From Streptomyces sp. NBC_00490 (GTDB taxonomy: Bacteria; Actinomycetota; Actinomycetes; Streptomycetales; Streptomycetaceae): 64,000 nucleotides of DNA. Below, in pieces: positions 1 to 11,045 of the stretch (within the stretch, counting starts at the first letter, position 1; each line of letters opens with the position of its first letter). Both the position numbers and the translations under genes were made by a program. The stretch covers positions 2,480,001 to 2,544,000 of the forward strand of contig NZ_CP107869.1 of the NCBI RefSeq assembly GCF_036013645.1, read 5' to 3'. The notes beneath the pieces were generated by a model. That model did not search any database. It worked only from the letters and a program-made list of their open reading frames with translations, and was not told the DNA's origin.

Positions 1-728
1 CAGGGATCGTGCTGCTGCTGTCGCTCAAACCGGGGTCGGACCCGGCCTCGGCGTCCGCGGCAGGCGGTGCGGCCCCGCAGCAGACCGCGGCGGCACAGGA
101 GTCCGCGCAGGGCGGCGCCCAGGCGGCCACCGGCACGGCGACCGGCGACGCCACGCAGACCCAGTACGGCCCGGTCCAGGTCCGTATCACGTTCGTCAAC
201 AACAAGATCACCAAAGCCGAGGCGGTCCAGGCACCGCAGGGCGGAACCAGCACCCAGAAGACCGAACTGGCCGTGCCCAAGCTCAACGCGGCGGTCGTCG
301 CCAAGCAGAGCGCGGACATCGACGCGGTCTCCGGGGCGACCTACACGAGCGCCGGGTACAAGAAGTCGCTCCAGTCGGCGATCGACAAGGCCAACGCGGC
401 CGCACCCGCGCCCGCGGCACCCTCCGAGAGCGCGGGTGGCGCCCAGGCCGCCGCCCCCAAGGTCGTCACCGGCACCGTCTCCCAGACCCAGTACGGCCCC
501 GTCCAGGTCCGTGTCACCGTCACCAACGGCAAGATCACCAAGGCCGAGGCGGTCCAGCAGCCCAAGGGCGGCCAGAGCGACCAGGTCAACGGCAACGCCA
601 TCCCGAAGCTCAACCAGGCGGCGGTCGCCGCGGGCAACGCCGACATCGACGCGGTCTCGGGCGCGACCTACACGAGCGCCGGCTACAAGCAGTCCCTGCA
701 GTCGGCGCTGGACCAGGCCGGTGGCTGA
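1..728 (+). CDS. FMN-binding domain protein, two tandem domains (5' partial)
   Basis: The reading frame is open to the left window edge, so the true start is outside. The first visible residues (GIVLLLSL) look like the end of a membrane anchor or signal peptide. An Ala/Gln/Gly-rich linker follows, then two FMN_bind domains of about 80 residues each, similar enough to be a recent duplication. Each ends in SGATYTS (near bases 330-350 and 656-676), the motif in which a Thr receives FMN through a phosphoester bond in this family. The protein is probably an extracytoplasmic redox carrier. The adjoining apbE gene, which overlaps its stop codon, would attach the cofactor. The electron-transfer partner is unknown; a ferredoxin reductase-like membrane protein upstream would be typical but is not visible. 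Confidence 0.88.
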   Translation, partial: GIVLLLSLKPGSDPASASAAGGAAPQQTAAAQESAQGGAQAATGTATGDATQTQYGPVQVRITFVNNKITKAEAVQAPQGGTSTQKTELAVPKLNAAVVAKQSADIDAVSGATYTSAGYKKSLQSAIDKANAAAPAPAAPSESAGGAQAAAPKVVTGTVSQTQYGPVQVRVTVTNGKITKAEAVQQPKGGQSDQVNGNAIPKLNQAAVAAGNADIDAVSGATYTSAGYKQSLQSALDQAGG

Positions 729-1521
729 CACGGTGGCCGAACCGGCAGAAGCTCCCGCCGCGGTACGTCATACGGAGGAGGTCATGGGGACCGTCTTCTC
801 CTTCGACGTCCGCGGCGGGGAACCGGCCGCCGTCGAGGCGGCCCTGGCGAAGGCGGTAGCGGGTCTGCACCGCGCCGACGCCGTCTTCAGCACCTACCGC
901 GACGACAGCCAGATCTCCCGGCTGGCCCGCGGTGAGCTGACGGTCGACGACTGCGACCCCGAGGTCGCCGCGGTCCTGGCCCTGGGCGCCGAGGCGGAGG
1001 AAGCGAGCGACGGCTGGTTCAGCCTGCGCTACGAGGGCCGCCTGGACCCGACGGGCATCGTCAAGGGCTGGGCCGTCGAACGCGCGGCACGCGCCCTCGC
1101 CGAGGCCGGGGCGACCGGGGTGAGCCTCAACGGCGGCGGCGACGTACAGCTGTTGGGGACACCGGGTCCGCAGCGGCCGTGGCGGGTGGGGGTGGCGGAT
1201 CCGCTGCGGCCGGGGGGCCTGGCGGCGGTGGTGTCGGCGGCGGGGACGACCGAGCTGGCCGTGGCGACTTCCGGTACGGCCGAGCGCGGCGCCCACATCG
1301 TCGACCCCCGCACCGGCCGCTCGGCGGTCACGGACCTGGTCGCGGTGACCGTGGTGACCCCCAGCGTGACCTGGGCGGACTGCTGGGCGACGGCGGCGTT
1401 CGCGATGGGGTCGCGGGAGGGCTTGCGGTGGCTGGAGTCGCTGCCGGACGTGGAGGCACTGCTGATCACGGCGGGCGACGAGGTGAGGTGCACAGGGGGC
1501 CTGGCGTCTCGACTCGGATGA
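721..1521 (+). CDS. apbE: FAD:protein FMN transferase (ApbE)
   Basis: ApbE family, about 266 residues. It cleaves FAD and transfers FMN to a Thr in the SGAT motif of a target protein, here most likely the upstream double FMN-binding protein. Family signatures in order: VMGTVFSFDVR near the N-terminus, DAVFSTYRDDSQISRL, LDPTGIVKGWAVERA, LNGGGDVQL, ATSGTAERGAHIVDPRTG, and VTWADCWATAAFAMG. The GTG at 721 overlaps the preceding stop by 8 bases, indicating translational coupling. An in-frame ATG at 784 has a good upstream GGAGGAGG, but starting there would remove the residues before the conserved MGT motif, so 721 is preferred. The gene converges on argR. Confidence 0.93.
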   Translation: MADTVAEPAEAPAAVRHTEEVMGTVFSFDVRGGEPAAVEAALAKAVAGLHRADAVFSTYRDDSQISRLARGELTVDDCDPEVAAVLALGAEAEEASDGWFSLRYEGRLDPTGIVKGWAVERAARALAEAGATGVSLNGGGDVQLLGTPGPQRPWRVGVADPLRPGGLAAVVSAAGTTELAVATSGTAERGAHIVDPRTGRSAVTDLVAVTVVTPSVTWADCWATAAFAMGSREGLRWLESLPDVEALLITAGDEVRCTGGLASRLG

Positions 1522-1532
1522 CTGTCTGCACC

Positions 1533-1583
1533 TCAGGGGCGCGGGGAACTGCGCGACAAGCCACGAAGCACCCGCACCCGGCA
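1533..1583. repeat. Streptomyces intergenic repeat-like sequence
   Basis: The 82-base gap between convergent apbE and argR contains CAGGGGCGCGGGGAACTGCG followed by a CACCCGCACC-type tail. This resembles a short, partly self-complementary sequence that I recall as frequent between Streptomyces genes. It can fold weakly (GCGC pairs around GGGGAACT) and may act as a bidirectional terminator. Its copy number in this genome cannot be judged from one window. Confidence 0.45.
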
Positions 1584-1603
1584 CACCTCGGACGCCACCC
1601 CAC

Positions 1604-2143
1604 TCAGTGGCCGTTCTGTGCCAACCGCAACAGATGCTCGGCCAGTGCCTGACCCCCCACCGGATCCCGGCTGATCAACATCAACGTGTCGTCACCCGCG
1701 ATCGTCCCGAGAATGTCCTGCAGCTCGGCCTGATCGATCGCCGACGCCAGGAACTGCGCGGCACCCGGCGGCGTCCGCAGAACGACAAGGTTCGCGGACG
1801 CCTCCGCGGAGATCAGCAGCTCCTGGGAGAGCCGCCGCATCCGCTCCTCCTTGGCTGACTCCCCCAGCGGCGCACGAGGAGTACGGAACCCGCCCTCACT
1901 CGGCACCGCGTAGATCAGGTCACCGTCGTTGTTGCGGATCTTCACCGCGTTCAGCTCGTCCAGATCCCGGGAGAGCGTCGCCTGTGTGACGCTCAGCCCG
2001 TCGTCGGACAGCAGCTTCGCCAACTGGCTCTGCGAACGCACCGGTTGCCGGTTGAGGATGTCCACGATCCGGCGGTGCCGTGCGGTGCGGGTCTGCGGTA
2101 CGGCAGGCCCGTGGGTCTGCTCGTGATCCTGCGCCTGGCTCAT
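1604..2143 (-). CDS. argR: arginine repressor ArgR
   Basis: ArgR, 179 residues. It has an N-terminal winged HTH ([20 protein letters not shown] through [13 protein letters not shown], residues about 22-70) and a C-terminal arginine-binding and hexamerisation domain with [12 protein letters not shown]. It represses the arg operon by binding ARG boxes when arginine is abundant, so its place at the end of the operon makes it autoregulated. The start MSQAQDHEQ fits the usual Streptomyces N-terminus. An alternative ATG at 2167 would overlap the argD stop and add eight residues. Confidence 0.95.
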   Translation of the reverse strand: MSQAQDHEQTHGPAVPQTRTARHRRIVDILNRQPVRSQSQLAKLLSDDGLSVTQATLSRDLDELNAVKIRNNDGDLIYAVPSEGGFRTPRAPLGESAKEERMRRLSQELLISAEASANLVVLRTPPGAAQFLASAIDQAELQDILGTIAGDDTLMLISRDPVGGQALAEHLLRLAQNGH

Positions 2144-2163
2144 CGACGTCTCATCTCTCCGGC

Positions 2164-3360
2164 TCATCCATCCCCGTTGGCCACGTCCAGGATGCCGGGC
2201 AGTGCCTGGAGCAGCGCCGCCACCTCGTCGTCGCCGAGGTTCAGCGGCGGCATCAGCCGTACGACATCGGGGGCGGGCGCGTTCACCAGGAAACCGGCGT
2301 CCTGAGCCGCCTGCTGCGCCTGGGGCGCGAGCGGCTCGGTGAGCACGATACCCAGGAGGAGGCCGGAGCCCCGGACGTGGGAGATCAGCGGGTGCCCCAG
2401 GGCCTCGATTCCGTCGGACAGCGCGGCGCTCTGACGCTTGACGTTGTCGAGCAGCCCCTCGCCCGCGATGGTGTCGAGCACGGCGAGCCCGGCGGCGCAG
2501 GCGACCGGGTTGCCGCCGAAGGTCGTGCCGTGGTGGCCGGGCTGGAGCAGCTCGGCGGCCCGGCCGAAGGCCACGGTCGCGCCGAGCGGCAGGCCGCCGC
2601 CGAGCTGCTTGGCGAGGGTGACGACGTCCGGCAGGACGCCCTCGTGGGCCTGGTACTCGAACCAGTGGCCGGTCCGGCCGATGCCGGTCTGCACCTCGTC
2701 CAGGACCAGCAGCGCGCCCTTGGCCGCCGTGATCGCCCGGGCCGCCTTCAGATAGCCGGCGGGCGGCACGATCACACCGTTCTCGCCCTGGATCGGCTCG
2801 ATGACGACGAGGGCGGTCTCCTCGGTGACCGCGGCGGCCAGCGCCTGCGCGTCGCCGAACGGTACGTGCGTGACGTCGCCGGGCAGCGGCAGGAAGGGTT
2901 CCTGCTTGGCGGGCTGGCCGGTGAGGGCGAGGGCGCCCATGGTCCGGCCGTGGAAGCCGCCGCTGGTGGCGACCATGTGGGTCCGCCCGGTCAGCCGGCC
3001 GAGCTTGAAGGCGGCCTCGTTGGCCTCGGCGCCGGAGTTGCAGAAGAAGACCTTGCCGTCCCGCCCGAAGTGCTGGAGGAGGCGTTCGGCGAGGGCGACG
3101 GTGGGCTCGGCCATGAAGAAGTTGGAGATGTGGCCGAGGGAGGCGATCTGCTTGCTGACGGCCTCGACGATCGCCGGGTGGGCGTGGCCGAGCGCGTTGG
3201 TGGCGATGCCGCCGACGAAGTCGTAGTACTGCCTGCCCTCGGTGTCCCAGACCTTGAGGCCCGCACCGCGGACGAGGGGCAGCCGGGGGGTGCCGTAGTT
3301 GTTCATGAGCGAGCCCTGCCACCGCTGGGTGAGCTCTGCGTTGGTCGCGGTACCGGTCAT
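2164..3360 (-). CDS. argD: acetylornithine aminotransferase ArgD
   Basis: Class III PLP aminotransferase, 398 residues, converting N-acetylglutamate semialdehyde to N-acetylornithine with glutamate as amino donor. Visible signatures: [16 protein letters not shown] near the N-terminus, [18 protein letters not shown] (PLP phosphate region), [15 protein letters not shown] (PLP-ring Asp), and [14 protein letters not shown] with the Schiff-base Lys. The ATG overlaps the argB stop by 3 bases. No truncation or missing key residue is seen. Confidence 0.96.
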   Translation of the reverse strand: MTGTATNAELTQRWQGSLMNNYGTPRLPLVRGAGLKVWDTEGRQYYDFVGGIATNALGHAHPAIVEAVSKQIASLGHISNFFMAEPTVALAERLLQHFGRDGKVFFCNSGAEANEAAFKLGRLTGRTHMVATSGGFHGRTMGALALTGQPAKQEPFLPLPGDVTHVPFGDAQALAAAVTEETALVVIEPIQGENGVIVPPAGYLKAARAITAAKGALLVLDEVQTGIGRTGHWFEYQAHEGVLPDVVTLAKQLGGGLPLGATVAFGRAAELLQPGHHGTTFGGNPVACAAGLAVLDTIAGEGLLDNVKRQSAALSDGIEALGHPLISHVRGSGLLLGIVLTEPLAPQAQQAAQDAGFLVNAPAPDVVRLMPPLNLGDDEVAALLQALPGILDVANGDG

Positions 3361-4261
3361 TCCCCATCCCCCTCTTCGGCATCCGCCACGACCATCGTGC
3401 CGATGCCTTCGTCGGTGAAGATCTCCAGCAGGATCGAGTGCTGGACCCGCCCGTCGATGACCCGGGCCGTGTTGACGCCGCCTCGCACGGCGTGCAGGCA
3501 GCCCTCCATCTTCGGGACCATGCCGGAGCTCAACTCCGGCAGCAGCTTCTCCAGTTGGGAAGCCGTGAGGCGGCTGATCACCTCGTCGCTGTTGGGCCAG
3601 TCCTCGTAGAGACCCTCGACGTCCGTGAGGACCATGAGGGTTTCGGCGCCCAGAGCAGCAGCGAGTGCCGCAGCCGCCGTATCAGCATTGACGTTGTAGA
3701 CATGTCCGTCGTCCTGGCTACGGGCGATCGACGAGACGACCGGGATCCGGCCGTCGGCGAGCAGTGCCTCGATCGCGCCCGTGTCGATCGCGGTGATCTC
3801 GCCCACCCGTCCGATGTCGACCAACTCGCCGTCGATCTCGGGCTGGTGCTTGGTGGCGGTGATGGTGTGCGCGTCCTCGCCGGTGAGTCCCACGGCGAGC
3901 GGTCCGTGCTGGTTGAGGAGCCCGACCAGCTCGCGCTGCACGTGCCCGGCCAGCACCATGCGTACGACGTCCATGGCGTCCTCGGTGGTGACCCGCAGGC
4001 CGGCCTTGAACTCGCTGACGATGCCGGCCTGGTCGAGGGCGGCGCTGATCTGCGGGCCGCCGCCGTGCACGACGACCGGCTTGAGGCCGGCGTGGTGCAG
4101 GAAGACGACGTCCTGGGCGAAGGCGGCCTTCAGGCCCTCGTCGATCATGGCGTTGCCGCCGAACTTGATGACGACCGTCTTGCCGTTGTGCCGGACCAGC
4201 CAGGGCAGTGCCTCGATGAGGATCTGGGCCTTCGGCAGGGCGGTGTGCTTACGAGTGGTGC

Positions 4262-4265
<4 letters not shown>
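3357..4265 (-). CDS. argB: acetylglutamate kinase ArgB
   Basis: Amino-acid kinase family, 302 residues, phosphorylating N-acetylglutamate in the second committed step of arginine synthesis. It shows the N-terminal nucleotide-binding motif [10 protein letters not shown], the substrate region [14 protein letters not shown], and the C-terminal ATP-site residues [12 protein letters not shown] and [10 protein letters not shown]. The ATG overlaps the argJ stop as ATGA, and the stop overlaps the argD start, so the gene is fully embedded in the operon. Confidence 0.96.
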
Positions 4266-6492
<2,227 letters not shown>

Positions 6493-6647
6493 CCATGCGC
6501 GGTCCGGAGCGATCTTCGCCTGCGACGGAGAATTTTAGTTGGCACATGGAGAACGCTGGTTGGCGAATCTTGGTCCCGTCACGCTGTGTTGCGGGCAGTA
6601 CCGGCGAAACGCCCCCGTCGCCGGTCGAGTGGTGCTTCTCTGGATGA

Positions 6648-7469
6648 GTGGGCGAGGCAGCGAGAGCGAAGATCCCGTCGGATTCAAGTCAGCTGGACCA
6701 CCTTGTCACGGCGTACGACGGGGACGCCGGACTGCGGGATCGGCTGCGGCTCGGGGACGACTGGCCGCGTCGGTGGAGTTCGACGTGGCAGGTGGGCGCC
6801 GACGAGGTCTGCTGGCCGGTCCAGGACATGGCTCACGTACCGGTGATGTCATCCCGGCCGATGCGGGGGTTCACGTGGCGGGCGAAGCAGCGGCACCGCC
6901 CCGGCCTGGAGGCGATGGCGTCAGCGGGCGGGAAGCATGGCTTCGAGTCGCTGAAGGAAGTGAGCCTGCTGGTCGCGCTGGACTTCTTGAGGGCATCGGA
7001 AGTGCTGTCGCAGCCGTTCCGGCTGGACTTCGAGCATGCGGGCGGGCATGCCTGGCACATCCCGGACTTCTTGGCCGTGATCGGCGGTGGGATGTGGTTG
7101 CTGGACGTCCGCCCGATGGAGCTGATCAAGGAAGAGGACGCGCTGAAGTTCGCGGCGGCCAGGGAAGTGGCGGTTGCCTGCGGCTGGCGGTACTCGGTGG
7201 TCGCGGGCTGGCGACCGCATGTCTGGAGCGTCCTTGACCACCTGTCCTCGCGCCGGCGGCCGGCGAGGGACCTTCTCGGCATGCGCGAGCAGCTGCTCAC
7301 CGCTATCAGCGGGCAGCAGGGGCAGGCGATGACGTTCTCCGACCTGGCGGAGGCGACCAGCGTGCCTTCCGTTGGCCGGGCGAACATCGTCCGGCTGCTC
7401 TGGCACCGCGAGCTCGGCGTTGACCTGGGCAGTCCCTTGCGCCACAGCTCACTGATCTGGGCGGTGTGA
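6648..7469 (+). CDS. tnsA: TnsA-like transposon endonuclease
   Basis: Predicted TnsA endonuclease, 273 residues. In Tn7-like elements it makes the 5' strand cuts and works as a heteromer with TnsB. A restriction-endonuclease-like core is visible: KHGFESLKEV (Glu100), HAWHIPDFLAV (Asp140) and WLLDVRPMEL (Asp153-x-Arg155). In classical TnsA the last motif ends in Lys, so Arg155 is a substitution at the usual catalytic lysine. The C-terminal part resembles the TnsC-contacting winged-helix region. The GTG start has a modest ribosome site; the stop overlaps the tnsB start. Confidence 0.8.
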   Translation: MGEAARAKIPSDSSQLDHLVTAYDGDAGLRDRLRLGDDWPRRWSSTWQVGADEVCWPVQDMAHVPVMSSRPMRGFTWRAKQRHRPGLEAMASAGGKHGFESLKEVSLLVALDFLRASEVLSQPFRLDFEHAGGHAWHIPDFLAVIGGGMWLLDVRPMELIKEEDALKFAAAREVAVACGWRYSVVAGWRPHVWSVLDHLSSRRRPARDLLGMREQLLTAISGQQGQAMTFSDLAEATSVPSVGRANIVRLLWHRELGVDLGSPLRHSSLIWAV

Positions 7470-9754
7470 TGGCAGCGAGGGGGTTCTTGCAGATCGCGCC
7501 AGGTAGGCGGGTCGCGCTCAATGGCGTCGAGTGGACGGTTGACGACGTCCACGGCCAACTCGGCCGGCTCGTCCTCGTGGATGACGACGGCCGCGCGGAG
7601 ACCCGCTCGTTCCGTTGGCTCATCAACCATGCTGACCTGCGGCTTCTTCCGGCAGTCGAGTCGGGGCGCCCGCCGCCGGTCGCCCGGCAGCCGAGGACCC
7701 TGGCCGACCTGACCAAGGACCAGTTAGAGCGGGCACGGCTGCGGGCTGCGCACGTACTGGAAGCCGAGACGGGGTTCCGGGAGGGCCACCCGGCTCGGGC
7801 CCTGCCGGGTGAGCCCCGGCCGGCCTACGACCCGGACCGCACGACGTTGACTCAGCGTCGTTACGCAAAGGCTGCGGAGATAGAGGCGATGCCCCGTCCG
7901 GAGGCGGTCCGGTGCGGTCTGCAGCACCTCAGCTACCGGACGCTGGTACGCCTGTCGGGACTGGCGGGCGACAGTCTTCTGCTGGCCTGTGCGGACGGGC
8001 GCTGGACACGGCGACGCGGCGGGCACCGCACCATCACGAAGGAGGTCCGGGAGGCGATCTTCGCAGTGAAGGCCGAGTGCGGCCCCCGCGCCCGCCTGAG
8101 CCAGGGTGCCAAGCACCGGTTGGTGCACCAGTACATGCGTGAGCGGTTCCCGACGTTTCCCACTGAGAAGATCCCTTCCCGGTGGACACTCGCGGCCGTC
8201 TGGAAGGAGTGGTTCGGGCCCGGCGGAGCCCGGCCGCGTTACGGGCGGACGGCGGAGGCGGCCGCGGAGGCCGGGGCCTCCGGCCGGATGGTGGTCCACC
8301 GGCCGGGCCAGGTTCTGGTGCTGGACTCGACCCCGATGCCGGTAAAGCTGCGCGAGACCGTGTTCGGCGACGCGATCACCGCGACGCTGACCCTCGCACT
8401 CGATCTCTACACGCACGGGCTGCCGGCCTTCCGGCTTACGCTCCAGTCCGACACCTCGGTCGACATCGCGATGCTGCTGCGGGACGTGATGCTGCCGCTT
8501 CCGATGCGGGACGGCTGGGGCGAGGACATGGAATGGCCCTACGCAGGGGTGCCGGCCGAGGTGATCGCCGAGTTCACCGGGCACCGGGTCGCCGCTCTGC
8601 CGTTCTTCGCCCCGGAGACGGTCACCACCGATCACGGCGGCCCCTACAAGAATCACGACCTGGTGGAAGCCGAAACGGAGATCGGCTGCCGGATCCTGCC
8701 TGCTCGCGTCCTGCGGCAGACCGACAAGTTCGCGGTCGAGCGCCAGTTCCTCACCATCCAGACCATGCTCTTCGAGCACCTGCTGGGATTCACCGGCGGT
8801 GACGTCGCGGACCGCGGGGCCGACCCGGAACGCGATGCGAGCCTCACGCTCGCGCAAGCCGAGCACATCATCGCGACCTGGATCGTCCAGATCTGGCAGA
8901 ACCGTAAACTAGGCGAATACGCCCCGAGTTGGGCGCCGGGTGAAGACCACAGCCCCAACACCCTGTTCGCTGCCGCGATGGAGCAGGGCGGCTTCGACCT
9001 GGACTTCCCCGAACCGAGCTTCTACTACAAGGTCCTGCGCAAACACCACGTGAAGATCCATCCTCGTCGCGGGGTGAAGATCCTCGGGCTCTGGTATCAC
9101 CACCCGGTCTTCGACGAGCCTCGCTTCCAGCAGCCCTCCGCCCGGGGCGGCAAGCACGCGGGCAAGTGGGTTGTCCGCAGTGACCGGAGGGACCGCCGGC
9201 AGGTGTTCTTCCAGGACCCTGCAGACCACGAGACCTGGCACATTCTGCGCTGGAGAGGGCTGCCGCCCGAAGGTGAGATCCCTGCGTTCTCGGACAAGAC
9301 TGCCGACGCCCTGCTGACACACGTGAGGGCGAACAAGATCAGGATCCATTCCGAGAGCGAGCTCCTGGAACATCTACTCGGGATCCTCGGCTCGGTCACC
9401 CCAGTCGACCAATGGCCCAGCCAGGCCAAGAGGAAGGCCGGAAAAAAGCAGCGCGTCGCCCAAGCCCGCGAGCTCACCCGCGCACAGGCTGCGGCCGCTG
9501 ACCGCCCCGCCGCACCCGCCATCGCGGGTGAGCTAGCTCCGGCTGAGATGCCCGCGGCCTGGGCCGAGCACGCCCGCACGATCGACCACGCGGTCGACGC
9601 CGACCGCCGTCGACGACGCGAAGAAGCCCTCGCCGACGTCAAGCCCGTGGCCCCGGCAACGCTGCACGAGGCCCTGAACCGGCGTCCCATGTTCAGGCTT
9701 CCGCCCCCCGACGACTCGGAAGCCGATACACCTGTCCAGGAGGACGACACGTGA
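7469..9754 (+). CDS. tnsB: TnsB-like DDE transposase
   Basis: Mu/TnsB/TniA-type transposase of about 761 residues. It has an N-terminal beta-barrel-like region, HTH segments (about 125-250), and an RNase H-fold core with an intact catalytic triad: QVLVLDSTPMPV (Asp286), ETVTTDHGGPYKNH (Asp388), TDKFAVERQF (Glu424). A C-terminal beta-barrel and a charged helical tail follow (from about residue 620), the part that contacts TnsC in relatives. The ATG at 7469 overlaps the tnsA stop (TGATG); a GTG lies one codon upstream. A TTA leucine codon at 7724-7726 implies need for the bldA tRNA. Confidence 0.88.
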   Translation: MAARGFLQIAPGRRVALNGVEWTVDDVHGQLGRLVLVDDDGRAETRSFRWLINHADLRLLPAVESGRPPPVARQPRTLADLTKDQLERARLRAAHVLEAETGFREGHPARALPGEPRPAYDPDRTTLTQRRYAKAAEIEAMPRPEAVRCGLQHLSYRTLVRLSGLAGDSLLLACADGRWTRRRGGHRTITKEVREAIFAVKAECGPRARLSQGAKHRLVHQYMRERFPTFPTEKIPSRWTLAAVWKEWFGPGGARPRYGRTAEAAAEAGASGRMVVHRPGQVLVLDSTPMPVKLRETVFGDAITATLTLALDLYTHGLPAFRLTLQSDTSVDIAMLLRDVMLPLPMRDGWGEDMEWPYAGVPAEVIAEFTGHRVAALPFFAPETVTTDHGGPYKNHDLVEAETEIGCRILPARVLRQTDKFAVERQFLTIQTMLFEHLLGFTGGDVADRGADPERDASLTLAQAEHIIATWIVQIWQNRKLGEYAPSWAPGEDHSPNTLFAAAMEQGGFDLDFPEPSFYYKVLRKHHVKIHPRRGVKILGLWYHHPVFDEPRFQQPSARGGKHAGKWVVRSDRRDRRQVFFQDPADHETWHILRWRGLPPEGEIPAFSDKTADALLTHVRANKIRIHSESELLEHLLGILGSVTPVDQWPSQAKRKAGKKQRVAQARELTRAQAAAADRPAAPAIAGELAPAEMPAAWAEHARTIDHAVDADRRRRREEALADVKPVAPATLHEALNRRPMFRLPPPDDSEADTPVQEDDT

Positions 9755-11034
9755 CCCGAGCCCTCTCTCACGATGGTCCGCTGGACGGTCTGCCTTCACG
9801 AACCAGGATCGCCGAGCTGATCCTGGGCAGCCGCCCGCCCCTCGACACCTACGTCGGCTGGCAGCACTACCGCACCCACTACGACCTACTCGTCCCCGCT
9901 CCGACAATCTCCCCGCAGCGGTGGTCGATGCTCCCTGAGGGCCGCAAGTACGACTACGACCTCTACCGGGAGCTGACGAACGCGAACCTCCCGCTGCAGG
10001 ACACCCCCATGCACGACAAGGTCGGCAAGCTGATCCGGCGCCGGTTGAGCGGCAACACGAGGAAGAAGAACGACCCGACCCGCGCCGGCGTCATGATCAG
10101 CGGCTGGGGCAACTACGGCAAGACCGCGTCTGTCTGCTCAGCCGGGGCCGTCTTCGAAAAGCAGTGGCTGGAACTCCACAGCCACCTCAACCCCCAGGCT
10201 CTGCCGGGCACCCGCGATCTCCACGCACCGGTCGTCTATGTCTCGACCCCGGTGACGGCAACCCCGAAAAGCCTTTGCACGTCGATCTTAGGCTTCTTCC
10301 GGGCCCCGACCCGCAAGTCGGCCACGCTGCCGGAACTGGTACGGCAGGTCGCCGACTCCCTTTATGACCATGGCGTCAAAGCTCTGATTCTGGACGACAT
10401 CAGCCGGCTGCGGATGCACAGAGCCGACGACCAGGACGTCCTCGACCTGATGCGGGCCTTTATGAGCCTGGACGTCACTCTGATCCTGACGGGCGTCAAC
10501 ATCTCCGGCATCGGGCTGCTGCGTGAGGCCAAGTGGAACAAGAAGACCCGGCAATGGGAGATGCCACCGCTGGAGTCGACCCGCATCCACGGTTTGGAGG
10601 TCACCCAGACGGAACACCGCTTCGAGCTCATCGAGATCGACCGGTTCCGCTACACCACCCCGAAACAGATCGCGGCCTTCGTCAATCACCTGAAGGGAAT
10701 CGAGAAGCACCTGCGGCTGATGAACGCGACGCAGGGCATGCTCACCGGCGGCGGTATGCCGGAGTACTTGATGCGTCGCACCGGCGGTGTCATCGGCCTG
10801 CTGGGACGCCTGCTCGAAGACGGCGCCCAGGAAGCCATGGAGTCCGGGAAGGAAATGATCGACGAGAGCCTGCTGAACGAGATCGTGCTCCGGCGGGACG
10901 AGCCCGAGCAGCCGCCGGACGAGCCCATCATCCCGGCCGCCCCGCGGACCGCCGTCAAGAAGGCCACGCAGGCGAAACGACCCCGGAACACCGTTTTCGA
11001 TGACCCTGGCCCGTCTGCCCGCGCGGGCGCCTGA
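9751..11034 (+). CDS. tnsC: TnsC-like AAA+ ATPase, transposition regulator
   Basis: AAA+ ATPase of 427 residues. Walker A is GWGNYGKT (residues 118-125) and Walker B is ALILDDIS (Asp215, Asp216), followed by a sensor-like LILTGVNISG. In Tn7-type elements TnsC couples target selection by the TniQ/TnsD protein to the TnsAB transposase. The C-terminal 50 residues are Pro/Arg-rich. The GTG start overlaps the tnsB stop as GTGA. An in-frame TTA codon at 10288-10290 (residue 180) again suggests bldA dependence. Confidence 0.85.
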   Translation: MTRALSHDGPLDGLPSRTRIAELILGSRPPLDTYVGWQHYRTHYDLLVPAPTISPQRWSMLPEGRKYDYDLYRELTNANLPLQDTPMHDKVGKLIRRRLSGNTRKKNDPTRAGVMISGWGNYGKTASVCSAGAVFEKQWLELHSHLNPQALPGTRDLHAPVVYVSTPVTATPKSLCTSILGFFRAPTRKSATLPELVRQVADSLYDHGVKALILDDISRLRMHRADDQDVLDLMRAFMSLDVTLILTGVNISGIGLLREAKWNKKTRQWEMPPLESTRIHGLEVTQTEHRFELIEIDRFRYTTPKQIAAFVNHLKGIEKHLRLMNATQGMLTGGGMPEYLMRRTGGVIGLLGRLLEDGAQEAMESGKEMIDESLLNEIVLRRDEPEQPPDEPIIPAAPRTAVKKATQAKRPRNTVFDDPGPSARAGA

Positions 11035-11045
11035 CGGATGGAGCC

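Noticed and set aside
6495..6647. Transposon terminal repeat before tnsA (short GTTGGC repeats at about 6538 and 6559)
   Set aside because: The repeats are short, and I found no inverted partner or TGT/ACA terminus that would define an end.
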